The position numbers and the translations under genes are program-made. From the NCBI GenBank assembly GCA_013396755.1, contig VWZF01002478.1, forward strand, positions 62,001-126,000: a DNA stretch of 64,000 bases, read 5' to 3'. Source of the DNA: Sclerurus mexicanus. Its lineage: Eukaryota; Chordata; Aves; Passeriformes; Furnariidae. Below, one piece after another: positions 48,983-61,500 of this stretch; positions within the stretch are counted from its first letter, which is position 1, and the number at the start of each line of letters is the position of its first letter. Below the pieces are notes generated by a model, which worked only from the letters and a program-made list of their open reading frames with translations, made no database searches and was not told where the DNA came from.

Positions 48983-51900
48983 TTTCTGTGCTGGGGGAGG
49001 TTTCCACATGCAGACAAGCCTTGGGGAAGTCCCTTCCCTTGCCAAGGAGGGCTCTGCGGGTGCTGTGCTCAGCCAGACCTGTTCAGCATGCACTTGGGTA
49101 CCTGCTGCCTTCCAGGTGGAGGTGGTGGCAGCTCCAGGAGTCCACAGAGGCTTTCTCCTGGGCGTGTTTCTCCACACCTGGCTGAGCAGCAACCAGCCCA
49201 ACAGGCCCAGGAACTTTCACACCTCCCGAATTCACCTGTGCTTTTTTTCCTTATTGTTAACTCCAGCACGGTTTCTCCGGCTGATGTTATCTCTCTCGGG
49301 GCTGATCTTACCTCCTTTGATCTCCTTTCTAGGACTATTACAGAGAAGCCATCTCCTTGGCACTGGGCGTTTCCTGGAGATGAAACAACCTTTTTCGTCT
49401 GGGACGCATCCAGACCTGAAGGGTGCTTGAAATGATGTGGGGATCATCTCTGCTGGGATGTTGCCTGTATCCCAGTATCACCTGCTGCTCCTTTCAGTAG
49501 TCCCGTGGCAATGCACACAGACTCAGCTGGACCTTGGGCCCAACGGAGAAGCTCCTGCTGCTGCTGTCGTGTCTCTGGATTATCTCAAGGAAGCTCGGAC
49601 AGTCAATACACCCCCATGCACAACTATCACATAAAAAGCTCTTGCTGCAAATGAAAACCCCAGAGTACTGGGGAGAAGCACAAAGGCTGCACCAAACAGT
49701 CACAACAAAGCAGTGCAAGGTGTAAAGAGCATTTCAGGTAGGGCAAGTGCAACTTCTCCCCTGAACCCAGGACGCAACAATACCTGGTGGATGGGAAGCA
49801 GAAGAGTCATTCCAAGGGTTACTCTGGATTACTTCTCCATCCCTAAGCATATATGGACTTTAAGCAAACAGAAAAAAAGCTGGGTTTAACTTCCATAGGC
49901 TCTTGACTGAAAAATATGTATCTTTCCCTCTACGCTGCAAACAAACAGATAAAGTTTAGTGTGCTCTACATTTCAAAGTCTGATTTCCTCCCTGTTAGCT
50001 GAGCCCTCCTGCAGGCACTGCTGACAAAAAATGGAACCAGCTTCCAGAAACCCTTGGCATTTTCCACAGACTTTATTGGATTTCACATGGCAATACACAG
50101 CAGGTACGTTGCCCCTCTTCAAACACGCACAGATTCAAACGCCCCGACGGCATCCACATGAAAACTTCCTGACTTCATCACCTGCCCCTGTGTTCTCACC
50201 CCATAAAGCAACCAAGGTTCAGGTGACGGGCAGCTCCAAGGGGGGGGCCTGGCAAGTGCAGGGAAGGGTTGTTTGGAGCAGAATTCTGCTTACACTGGAC
50301 TTAAATAAACCATCACTGGTAACCCTGGGCTGGAGAGAGACTGCAGAGTGTGTTTGTGCCTATTTCCACACCCAGAACTGTGTCCCCAGGCCCCCTTTTG
50401 TCCCCCCTATGGATATCCAGCACTGTTCACTAGCTGGGAACTAGGGGCAGTAATCTGGAGGGATTTTGCTCGGAAGCCTGCACCACGTTTTCCCAGTGCT
50501 TCCATAGGGTTTTACGCTCAACTTCCACGGAAATAATAACAATATTGCAGAGCATTCACAGAAGTGAGGCCTGAACCCTCACCCCAAGCACCTGTGGTAT
50601 TTCTGCCCAAGGAAAACAGCTCAAATACCCTGAAGATTCAGAGGAAGGAACAACAGACAGCAAATTATTTGCAGGCAGGAATCAGTCAGGAATATTGAAC
50701 AAAGCATGAGTTGTGACCTCTCTGCACACAGGTGGTACGCAGCAAAAAGTACTTTATGCAGACTTTCTGGACTGTTTGCCTGGCTCCAGTCACCGAAGAG
50801 AAAATGGCAGCATTTTGATCTTAAGTACAACACAATCTGTCCACATCAAACCTTTCACCTTGGTACATCACTAATCACCTACACTGCACATCCTTCAAGA
50901 TCCAGGTCATCAAGTCCCAAGAAGATAATGCCAGAATACATCTCTGATCCATCCCAGCATCTCATGGGAGCTCCCTGGAAGCCCCAGAAAGACCCTTTCT
51001 TCCTTTCCCAGCTTTATTAACAGCGTTTTAGAAACACCCACAAACCAAAAATCTCAGGAAGGGTCTCCCCTCCAGCAAGGAGAGTGACGGAACGCGTGAC
51101 AAACGCTTGGTAAAGCAACACACCAAGGAACAATTCCACCTGGACTCGGGGGGGCTTTTGGCCTTTATAGAGCAAAGCAGCTTCATGCCATTGTGCTACA
51201 ATACATGCAACGTTCAACACCATACAAGCAACCACTGTAATAAAAATTAACTCAGTTTTTTTTCCTTTTGTTTGCTCGCGATACCCAAAGTCTGACGCAA
51301 GATTTCCACTGGCTAGTTCGGAATTTTAAAACCCTGATTATCCTCAAAAGCAGAGGAGCTGTGCTTTGAGAAGGTAAAATGATGAGCAACATGTTTGACA
51401 TTTGAATTTTGGAGGAAAAGTCCCACCTTAGGTTTAATAAAATGAAATAATATATTTCCTATAAATTTCTCTATATATTTTAATTTTTTTTTTTGCAACT
51501 ACACCATCCTCACATTAGTCATAGCACAGAAACATCCCTTCCACGTGCAGGGAGTACTCTCAACTTTAAGGAAATTCTTCAAGTCACAGAATTTTTTTAA
51601 GTCACAACTTTGTTGAATGCTCTAACTACCTTTGCTGGGACCAAGAGAGAAGACATTTTAAAACGTGCAGTTCCCAGAGGGGTCACTGCTACAGGAAACA
51701 CGCTTTAGAATTGTTTCATCCCAAATGGAAGATCATTAAACTGTGCACTTGGTAAAAAGCAAGGAAAGCAAACAGTTCCCAAGGTCAGCCTGCCTTTTCC
51801 AGTAACCAGCTGGTCTGCAAACTGGCATAATTTTTTTTACAACTTCCTCCCCTTCCCCCACACACCTTCAACTTTCCATGACTATCTCACAACAAAATTT

Positions 51901-52543
51901 TAAAGTTTTGCTTTTATATGTAACTTCATATACTTCTTTTTTCTTGTCTTTTTTTTTCTTTTTTATAAAACAGTATAAAAATAAGAGCAACAGTCAAGAG
52001 CTACAGGGGAGCTTACGCAGGGCATGGATGACTAAAATCCTACACTGGATACTGTAGGAAGGGCAGAACTGGTATTCGTGCCAAACAAAAGCACTTAAAA
52101 AGGAGCAATAACTTCTGGTTTTCAGCTGAGAGCCCAGAGAAAGCTGATGCACGGTATCTACAGACAAAATACCCTTACCTAACATCTTCTGCCCTTTTCA
52201 AAGAGTAGAAAGGATTATCTGAGGCCATGAATAAGCAAAAAGAGCACTATCATACCACATAAATTTAAATGCAACACTCTGAAACATATCACCGGTTTGT
52301 ACATTAAATAGAGATAAAATGATCACCATTCACCAGCGTCTGGGTGGTTTTTATGGCAACTTTAGAGTAGGCACCTTTTTTTGGTTTTCCCCTCCTTTTC
52401 TCCTTAAAATTCTCCACCCCTCAACGTTACTTGGAACAAACAGAAGCAAGAGCAATGTAAGGTACACGATCTGCTGCCCATCACACCACATGATGACGCT
52501 GCCCACAGGAAAGGGAGCCCCTGCCAGTGCCCGGTGGTCACCA
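48983..52543. other. PPFIBP1 3' untranslated region and REP15 upstream region
   Basis: No coding exon seen. The right part is probably PPFIBP1 3'UTR, which is AT-rich with T runs near 51250, 51485 and 51950. A minus-strand AATAAAGTC at 50072-50077 is a plausible distal polyadenylation signal; another AATAAAGC lies near 51011. The REP15 promoter should lie within about 49.0-50.0 kb, but no clear element was recognised. Confidence 0.5.
50072..50077 (-). promoter_or_regulatory. Candidate distal polyadenylation signal of PPFIBP1
   Basis: On the minus strand this reads AATAAAGTCTGTGG, a typical mRNA end. It lies about 2.5 kb beyond the PPFIBP1 stop, and no other gene on this strand intervenes. 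Confidence 0.4.
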
Positions 52544-55500
52544 TCAAACATTGGAGTCCTCATCTGTTATACTGGTGCTGGGAGAGCGGGTCGCAAAGTC
52601 TTTAAACATTTCGTCTTCTTTCAACATGTGCTAGAAGGGAAACGAGGCAAGAGTCAAGACTGGCCCTATTCTATTTAATAGCAGACACTGCCAAGGGCTT
52701 TATACCCATCTCAGAGTTCTTACTCCACACCCCCACAGACCCCACTTGTAAGCCTTACTGTCAAGTTGTTGATGCCTTCAGAAAATGCTCCTATTTGCCT
52801 CACCGTCCCTTCTGAATCTTCCATCTATAAAAAAACAGGGAGTGACTAATGAATCAATAATCAATTATTTGTGCCACGGGACAGAGTCATAGAATGGTCG
52901 GCATTGGAAGGGACCTTAAAGATCATCCAGGACAGGGACACCTTCCACCAGCCCAGGTTGCTCAGAGTCCCATCCAACCTGGCCTTGGACACTCCCAGGG
53001 ATGGGGCAGCCACAGCTTCTCTGCCCAACCTGTGCCAGGGCCTGCCCACCCTCACAGGGAAGAATTTTTTCCACCAAACCTGACAGCACAGCAACAGAAT
53101 CACAGAATATGCTGAGCTGGAAGGGACCCACAAGGACCATCCAGTCCAATTTCTGGCCCTGCACAGGACCATCCCCAAGAGTCACACCCTGTGCCTGAGA
53201 GCATCATCCAAACACTCCTTGAGCTCTGGCCAAAGACTCTGAACTGCTAGGACTGGCCTACCTGCTCCAGCCGGTCCAAATCATCATCGTCATATACTCG
53301 GATATCCAGGCCAGGCTTAAAGCCCTTCTTTGATCCACTTCCAGACGCCCGCCCCAGCTCCATAGGACACACATACTCCTCCCCATCATCTTGCTTCTTC
53401 TTCCTCAGGCTCCCAAAATTGCTGAAGGTAAGTTTCTTTGGCTTTAAAGTGGAAGAGAAGGTTGACAAGAAGTTAGAGAATCAGCAAACGGTTAACAGAT
53501 CTCTTATTCTTGCACTGGTGTTTCAATGATGAAGGGTCAAAACCCCACTAGTCTCCTAAACAGGTCATGACAGCTCCATCTGAAAGAGCAACCACTGTTA
53601 AGACAACACCATTTAAAGGATCCCAAATGAGATCAAAATTCCACTGCATTAAACCATGAGCCTGTAAGCAACAGGAGACAGTCTCTCTCCCAAACATCCT
53701 ACAGGACAGACAGAAGGACAGCATGAGTGCTACCTCTTGTCTGTGCACAGGAGAGGCTGAGGAGTGGTGTGCTCAAGTGTCAGACCCAGATCTCATCCCT
53801 CTTTGGCTAAGAACCAGCCCCTTTTCTCCAAACACGGGTAAAACCAGCACACCAGAGATCCTGGAACCCAACACGTGGCCCAGAACGAGTGACCAACCTT
53901 TACTTTGGCAGTTGCTGTCAAGAGGACATAGTCTGGGGACTCCATGGCCTCCCGTTTCTGCTGCTGGGCCTCCTGCCCGATGAGGAGGTTGAAATGAGTC
54001 GCCAAGTGCCGCCTCAGCAGCGTCTTGTTTGGTGGGATGTTCAGCAACTGTGCCATGGTCTCCACGTTGAAACGAGGCTCCAAAACCTGTGAATCAAAGC
54101 ACAGAGCCCAGCTGAAACCACGGGGCTGTCTGATGGGTTCTCAAGGACATCAACTTGGTCACTCCCTACTCTGGGAAATGTACAACGAAGAGGGAGAGAA
54201 GAGAGTTAACTAGTGAAAGAATTCCTAAAATGCTGCCTCCTGGCTTTCCCTCATAAATAGAAACAAATTGGCAGAAAAGAACAGATAAATTCACTCTTAA
54301 CAGAAGTAGTGTGTGAAGCTGCCAAAAAAAATGTTTACCCACCATCCTCTTTAATTCTGGAAAAGATAGCCAGAGGAATCGTGGAAAATAAACAGATAAA
54401 ATGTTTGGAGCAGGGATGTAACTCTTAATCATCACAACAAACTTCTACCAGTATAAGTCTTTTGTCTGGAGTATCTGACGCTAGAGCAACTACAAACAAT
54501 CCTGGTTTGACACTGAAATCTCAAATTTTGCAGAAGTACCAAGCTTCCCTCCCAAAAGAAAAACCACATCCAGGTCTGGGAAGGCAGACAGTGGCTGTTT
54601 AACACCCGCGTGCAGGATCATAGGCCAGGAGGTGGAGAATTCCATACCAGGATTAAGTTGTGAGTGGGAATACAGATCACCAAACCACGCTAATTCTGCC
54701 AGACACATTCCCATCCTTTAAACCATAGAATAACACATTTTGATGGCAACTTCTACAAAGCAGAACAAGAAAAGGTGTGTGCAAGGCAGACAAGCACCAG
54801 AACTCTGCTCCAGCGATCCTCAGCCATGTTTTCTTTTTAAATAAAGAGGAACAAGCCATCCCAAAAAGCTTACCATGAGCCCCCCGTGCACACCGCTGCC
54901 CCGCAGGTTCGGGGCATACTCTGCCAGATCCACGGAGCGCAACCACTCCATCACACGGTGGTTGGTCCACTGGGTCACCTCGGAAGGTGTGACGTTGTTC
55001 TGTGGACAGGAGGAAGGGGAAGGTAAGGAGATGCCCCCAGCTCAGCTGTCCCAGCCCCAATCTCTACTGAAATGGTCCCTTCGGGAATGCAGCCCCACTT
55101 GGTACTTGAGGGGAAAAAAAATCTCTTTTTGGGATCGGTACCTTGCAGCAGCACCAAGGTGGGTGTGGGCAGTGGGCAGGTGTGTGTTATGCTTCAGGTC
55201 ATTTGATTATCCTGCTCTGCACTGAGATACTGATTTCTACCAGCAGAACCGAAAATTCAGCTGGTTCCACGAGCTGCTGTGCTGTTCTCGGAAATCTAAA
55301 TCCAAGAGTCTGGGTTGTTTCATCATCCATTGCCCCATCCAGCATTTGCTGCTTCCAAAACAAACTGATAGCAGTCTCCCATCTGGTAAGAGGGTCAAGC
55401 TCCTCTCACACAGAAAATATTGACACAGCCATCAGTTTTTCAAAGAGTTACACAAGACTCATGGCAACAGTGCACGAGTTCAAGATGATTTATGTTCCAG

Positions 55501-58500
55501 ACAGCAGCCAGCTGTTGGTTTGGAAGAGAAGCAGGAGACTTGGCAAGGGTACGTGGGTTTGGGGTCAGGGCAGGTGGAGGAAAGAAAGTGATGTCAGAGC
55601 ATGAGACTGAGAGACAACATGAGAAAAAGGAAACTGAAACTGAGACAGGAGGAGAAAGCAGAGCAGGAATAACCAGGAACATCAGGGATAAAATCCCAGA
55701 GGATTCCCCGTCACAGTTTCATGGTAGAGCAGTACCTCATCCGACGGCCTCCTGCGCAGGCAGTTTGGCTCAAAGTTGTTTATCCTCAGCACCTGGATGG
55801 CTCTTTTGATGCTGAGGTGGTGGAGGACACTGACAACCTTCAAGGACAGCAGGTCATCCTGTCAAAGAGGAAGGGGGAGTTAGTAAACATAAATGTGCTC
55901 ATCCATGGAACCAGCATCCGACCGGAGGAGACTGCTTTTGGGCCCTGGCAGGAAACGGCACATCTGACACATCTGGGGTGAAATTTTAATGTGTGAGACA
56001 GGTGATGAAGAGCAAACCACCTGTCCCAAAGTGAAAGCTCCCTGGGTGGCACTGTGTGAGCTCCCAGGTGATGTTCTTCACGCAGGGTACACAGCTTAGG
56101 ACAAGAAACCTGGGGAAAGGGTGAGATGACACATCCCCAGGGACTGCATTAGAGCCAGAACAGCTTTCCAATTAATTTTGAGGCAGGGTAACATCACAAG
56201 ATTTTAACCAAGTCTTAGTTTCATACTTTGCATATTTAGTTGATTGTTTACAGTGAATCTGTTGTCATAATTTGACAGTTAAACTCTGTCTAAAAATACC
56301 CCCAGTGATCTACAATTAAAGACAAGAAGAAGATCCATCTGAAAAACAAAGCTCCTGCTACATATCCCTCCTCTGCCCACCTATTACTTTTTCTTCTTTT
56401 TTAACACAAAAAACGATACAACTTCCCTTGCATTACAGCCCATGTTGTGTCTTGGCTGCAGTCAATCCTCACCCAGTTAACACTGTGGTAGTAAAGTCTT
56501 CCAACACACAACCAAGCCCAATGGAGCCTGCTGGCATCACATCTCCAAGACTTAAGAAGCAGAAGAGAAAACCTGCCTCCTACTTTCATATTAATGTCTG
56601 AACTCTAAAGGAAATAAACGCCAAACCCCATTATTAAAGCAGTGAGTATTTAACATTTCACTGAAACGGACTGAGTGGCCAGCTGAATGTGACTTTGAAA
56701 TGCCAAAGCTGTTAAGTGTAGCCCGTTTTCAAACAAGCTGGCTCTTCAAACTGCAAATTTTCTTCAAAGGAAATTGCTGGGGTTTTCTTCACCTCAGCAT
56801 CCACATGAATAAGTAAGGAGACCAAATGCTTGCTCACTGAAGAAGCGAGTTCCACCTACTTCTATTAATTAATAACAAAGGCATGAACAGTAAGCACAGC
56901 ATTGTACTTTGGTGTACAAACCCTGCCTGAGCACAACTGTTAAGAGCAAAATTGCCCATTTCTCGTGCATAAATCTGAGTTCTTGCTTACTCTGTTTGCT
57001 CTTCCACCTGAAGACAGTATCTCTAAAGCTGGAAAAAATACAGAAAATACCTGCAGGGGAGTAGCAGTACCTGTTTTCTATACAGCTATTAGCATTAGCT
57101 TAACACAGGACTCCCACCACAGTTTCAAGGGGTCCTTTAAACACTGCAGTGGAGCACATGGACAAACAGGGCATTCTGCCACATCCTCTGAGCAACCTCA
57201 GCCTTCTCCCAGAAATCGCCCAGAAAGCTGGAAGACCTGATTTATGAACCCTTCAGCAGGGAGAAACTAAGACCGTGGAAAGGATGTCAGGAAAACAAAA
57301 GAAGCCATTTACTCACCACGCTCATGTAATGGAGCATCCGGCCGTCCACCTTGCCTTCGTCAAACTGGGTCTTGTACTGGGGGAGGCCAATGTCATCCAG
57401 CCACCCTGAGGCAGACACAGACACTCCTGTCAGGCTGGAGCCAACTCACCCTGCACCTCTTGGTGTTCTCACCCTTGGAGCCCCAAATTAGCCATGGTTA
57501 GCAACCCCTGTCTAAAGGTACCGCTCCAGCACATAACAAAATCTTACTGGTAACCCAGTGGTAATCCAGTTTTCCATGGTTGTTCTCCTCTTCAGATCCC
57601 AGTGCCTGCAGAGCAAGCTGAAGCTTCTTCCGATGCAACGGGTGCTTTATCCCGAGCTCCTGTGAAAGGAGGAAAAGCAGTAAATCCAGAGACAACACTA
57701 TGTTATTTCTCCCTCTGCCGAATTACGAAGGGTTCCAGAGAGTCACTGTTGGTGACCTGGCAGGGGTGTTCCCCATTTGCTGACTCTCAGCATGGTTTTA
57801 GCAGGAAAGGCCTGTTTGCTGTGGTGGGTTAATTCATTACAGACTAATTCCAAGAAGCAGTGGATTCCAAACTGTATGAAAATGTCAGCCACAACATCCT
57901 GGTACCAGCTTCAAAAAATCCCACATGATAACCCATGTTAGCATTCAGAAAAATACTTGCTGGGATTACTTTCTCCCCTCCCACTTAGGCAGGCAAAGTT
58001 AAAGGAATTATTTCATTAGGAGCACATGAAGGTCCCAGGCACTACTGAAATTCATTAATGCCTGCAAAGGCAAAACACCTTCCTCAATTTAGCTGCAAGT
58101 GCAGACATTCCAGGACCCCTTTAATCCTATAAACACTTTCACCAGTGTTTGCTGGTTGCTGTTACCTCTGATAATAACACTATTACAAGTCATTATGTTC
58201 ATATCACACTTTTCTTATTCCAGTTATAGTGGAACTACCTCATTGAGAAAACAGGCTTACTATTTGGTGAGGAAAGTGATTTTTAAGAGATTTTTAAGGT
58301 GTCAAGGTCAACTGGTACATCCATGCTTAATAAAGTTAAGCCACATATTTGTCGTTACCAGCTTCACTACAGAGCATTAAATTTTTACAAAACTCCAACT
58401 AAAAAGAAATAGTTTGGCATCACTGCAGGTGACAGCATTTGAAGACTCATCTTGTTTACACTTTTTTACCTTACAGACCAGATTTACATGCAGAGAAACA

Positions 58501-61500
58501 GCAATGTTTTTGTACCTTCAAGTGAAAGGAGCGTTTCCAGTATTTCTCACCTTTTCCAGATCCTGCTGAGAAGCCTGCAGGAGTGTTTGCCCAGACAGTA
58601 TCCACTGCCTGCCATTATTGATGTAGGAGCCAAGCCCTTGGTCCTGGAGCCAGTTGCAAACCTGCTCCTTCGTCCACTTTGCGAACGGCATGTCCAGCTC
58701 ACTGTGAAAGATTCACCAAAAAAAAAAAAGACTGATAAATCCTGTGCCTCAAATCTCCAAAAAAAAAAAAAAAAAAAAAAGCCAGAATCTAAGCCTAATT
58801 CCTATTTTGTGGGAGCTGGGACAATCTCGAGGGGGGAACACACATCCTGGTGGGCTGCTGGGAGGAAGAAGGTGTCTCTTCTTCACAATCATGAGCACCA
58901 TGAAGTGCTGGTTGCTGCTGATCTGCTGCCACTCTCACAATAAATACTACCAAACCCAACCACCTTTGCTGCCTAGCGTGGCCAAAACTCCAAAGTGAGG
59001 CCACAATGCTTCACTTTAGCCTTTAATCCCTGCAAGTGCAGCAGGGAAGGCACGGGAGGAGTATCTGTCACTGCCACACGAGGGCTCACGTCCTGCTCCA
59101 ATGAAAACAAACAATTCTATAAGGATTAAAGAAGCTGGTCAACCTGTGTGTAAGAAATCCTCCCTCCTCTCCGTGGAAAGTGGAAAATACACTTGGAACA
59201 AAAAACCTGCACGACCCCACCGCCCAACCAACCTCAACCGCGCAAAGACCATCTCTCAAAGGAGAGCCAGGAGAGGGAAGGTTCCCTTTTGGCACCGTGC
59301 CTCTCCTTTGGGCCAGGAAATCAAGCCCCAGCACTGGTGGCAGCCCTTGTCTTACCTGTGGGACTGCCCCAGGTCTCGGGACCAGCCCAGCCGCGGCCCC
59401 GCGGTCGCTCTCGTCCCTCCCCGTTTGAACTCCGTCTCGGACATGTCGTCGGGGTTGAAGGTGGTAGACTGGCTTCTCTTGAGCCTGGTTTAAAGGAAGA
59501 AAGCACGGTCACATCTGGCTAAGGACGAGGCAACTGCAATCAGTGTAGGCAAGACCCGCTGCAGGACTTGGAACTCTTCTCCCACCTGCCCCTGACCTGC
59601 TGTCAAATGCCCCACCGTGGGACTAGAAACCACAGAGCCACATGTTGGCAGGGGAGGAAGAGCAGGTGTGTTCCCAGCAAACCTCTGTGCGAGCCCCAGC
59701 TCTGGAGAATGGTCATCTCTCATCTTTTACTTACTTTCCAAATAACTTCTTGATCCCCCTGGCCTTTTTCCTGGAATCTGGAGAAGGTGGTGTCATCTGT
59801 AGACCATCTGCTTCTTTTGGGCGAGGGGGCAAGCCAGCCAGATCCAAGTGATCTGCAGATCCCTTCTCCGTTTCAGCTGTTAGAAACCAAAACCTCTGTC
59901 AAGACCCACTTGTGCAGGACTGTGCAGACACACTCCTGAACCTGGGAATGACTCCTGCTAAAATTATTGAGAGCCACCCTGTTAAGAAAATGGGGCAAAG
60001 AGGGATGGGAACATCCAGGAGGAACAACACGTGTTCCTCCTTCGTGGGCCTGGCTGGTTAACGCCCCAAGGCAATGCCCTGCACCAGGTAAGTGCAAAAA
60101 AACACCTCCTTAATCAATCAGTCAATTAAATCCCAATTTTACTGTTCCTCAGGGAGAACTCCTGCAGTCCCTTCACAGACAGAGCCAAGGCATGTGGGTG
60201 CTCAGGAACAATTCAGTGCCGTGGAACCAAACCAGGATCCTCCAAAGCACAGAAAACCAAGTGATTTCCCCTGCAGACGTCTTTCCCAATAACCTGCAGT
60301 ATTTTATTCCCTGGCCAGGAAATTCCAGCAACAAAACTCCTGCTCTGGATGAAAGGCCCTTTTCCCCTCACTTCTGCAAACTGTGGAATATTTTGTTCCT
60401 CTGCAGAGGAACTTCAGGGAGTTTAGGCTCTGTCTGAACCAGATCTGAGTGATGCACAAAGCACCTCTGATCAGAGACCCTCCACATTACCACCCACCAT
60501 AAACCCATTAAATCTTAGATCTGTAGCTGTCTTCCACTACAACAAACCTGAGGGCTCCTGTCCCCAAAGGGGAAGTTGTCACAAAAGCTAAACTGACGAA
60601 GAAAAAGAACAATTTTAAGAGCATTTAAAAAGAAAACTGGAAGAACTGCAGTATCTAGGCTACATAAGCAGAGGTGTGCCAGCAAGTGCCAGACAGCTGC
60701 ATAAAACCACCACGTGGAGCTCATGGCAGTGACTTGCTGGGGAACAGTGCCAGCACGAGCTTGTTCAGAGGGAGCAGCCGTGACAAGGCAGTCTGCAGCA
60801 GGCAGACCCTCAGGCCTCTGAGCACTTCTGCCATGGCTGTGGAATTAAATCGCCATGACTTGGTTTTGAAATGGACCCCCAGACTTCCAGGAGAGAAGCA
60901 AGCAATGGATCAAGGCAGAGCATGTATTGCTGGGACACGTGTCACGTCACAGAGCGCGGTCAGAGTACAACGTGCCGTGACCAGCAGAAAAATTTAAGGT
61001 TTGCTAATGCATCCTTCTGCTGGGCAAAGTTGAGATGATTCAGCCAGAATACATCTGAACATGTTCCGTCTCCCACCAATGTTTTAGATGTCAAACCTTG
61101 CAATGAAGCAACAAGGTCACATAAAGGATTCTTCCTGGGCATTTGGCTTGACCACTGTGGAACAAGGCACTGGTGTGGAACCAGGCTGTGGCATTCCTGG
61201 TTTTTACTTTACTTGTATAAGATAAAGTGCTAGCTTAGGAAAAAAAAAACAACACATTTAAACAGCATCCTAGAGAGAGAATGCCAGGACAAGGCTGGGT
61301 GCATTAGCAGCAGAGATTTGCAGGTTTGCTCCTCGTAGCTGGCTCCCTTGGGTGCACTGACATAGCCCCTTGGAATAGCTGACATTCCAGGGGCTGTGTG
61401 GGAAGCTGAGAGGGCTCAGAGCACTTGGTGTCTTGGCCAGCAAGGGACACCCCAGGTGGCTGCACTGCCACCCTGACTGACACAGCTCTGCTTGCCAAGG

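Noticed and set aside
48983..49201. 73-codon N-terminal extension of REP15
   Set aside because: The family starts MGQK, and the extension has no similarity to known REP15 proteins.
48209..49435. 408-codon plus-strand frame over REP15
   Set aside because: It is antisense to REP15 in GC-rich coding sequence, has no family match, and the conserved protein is on the other strand.
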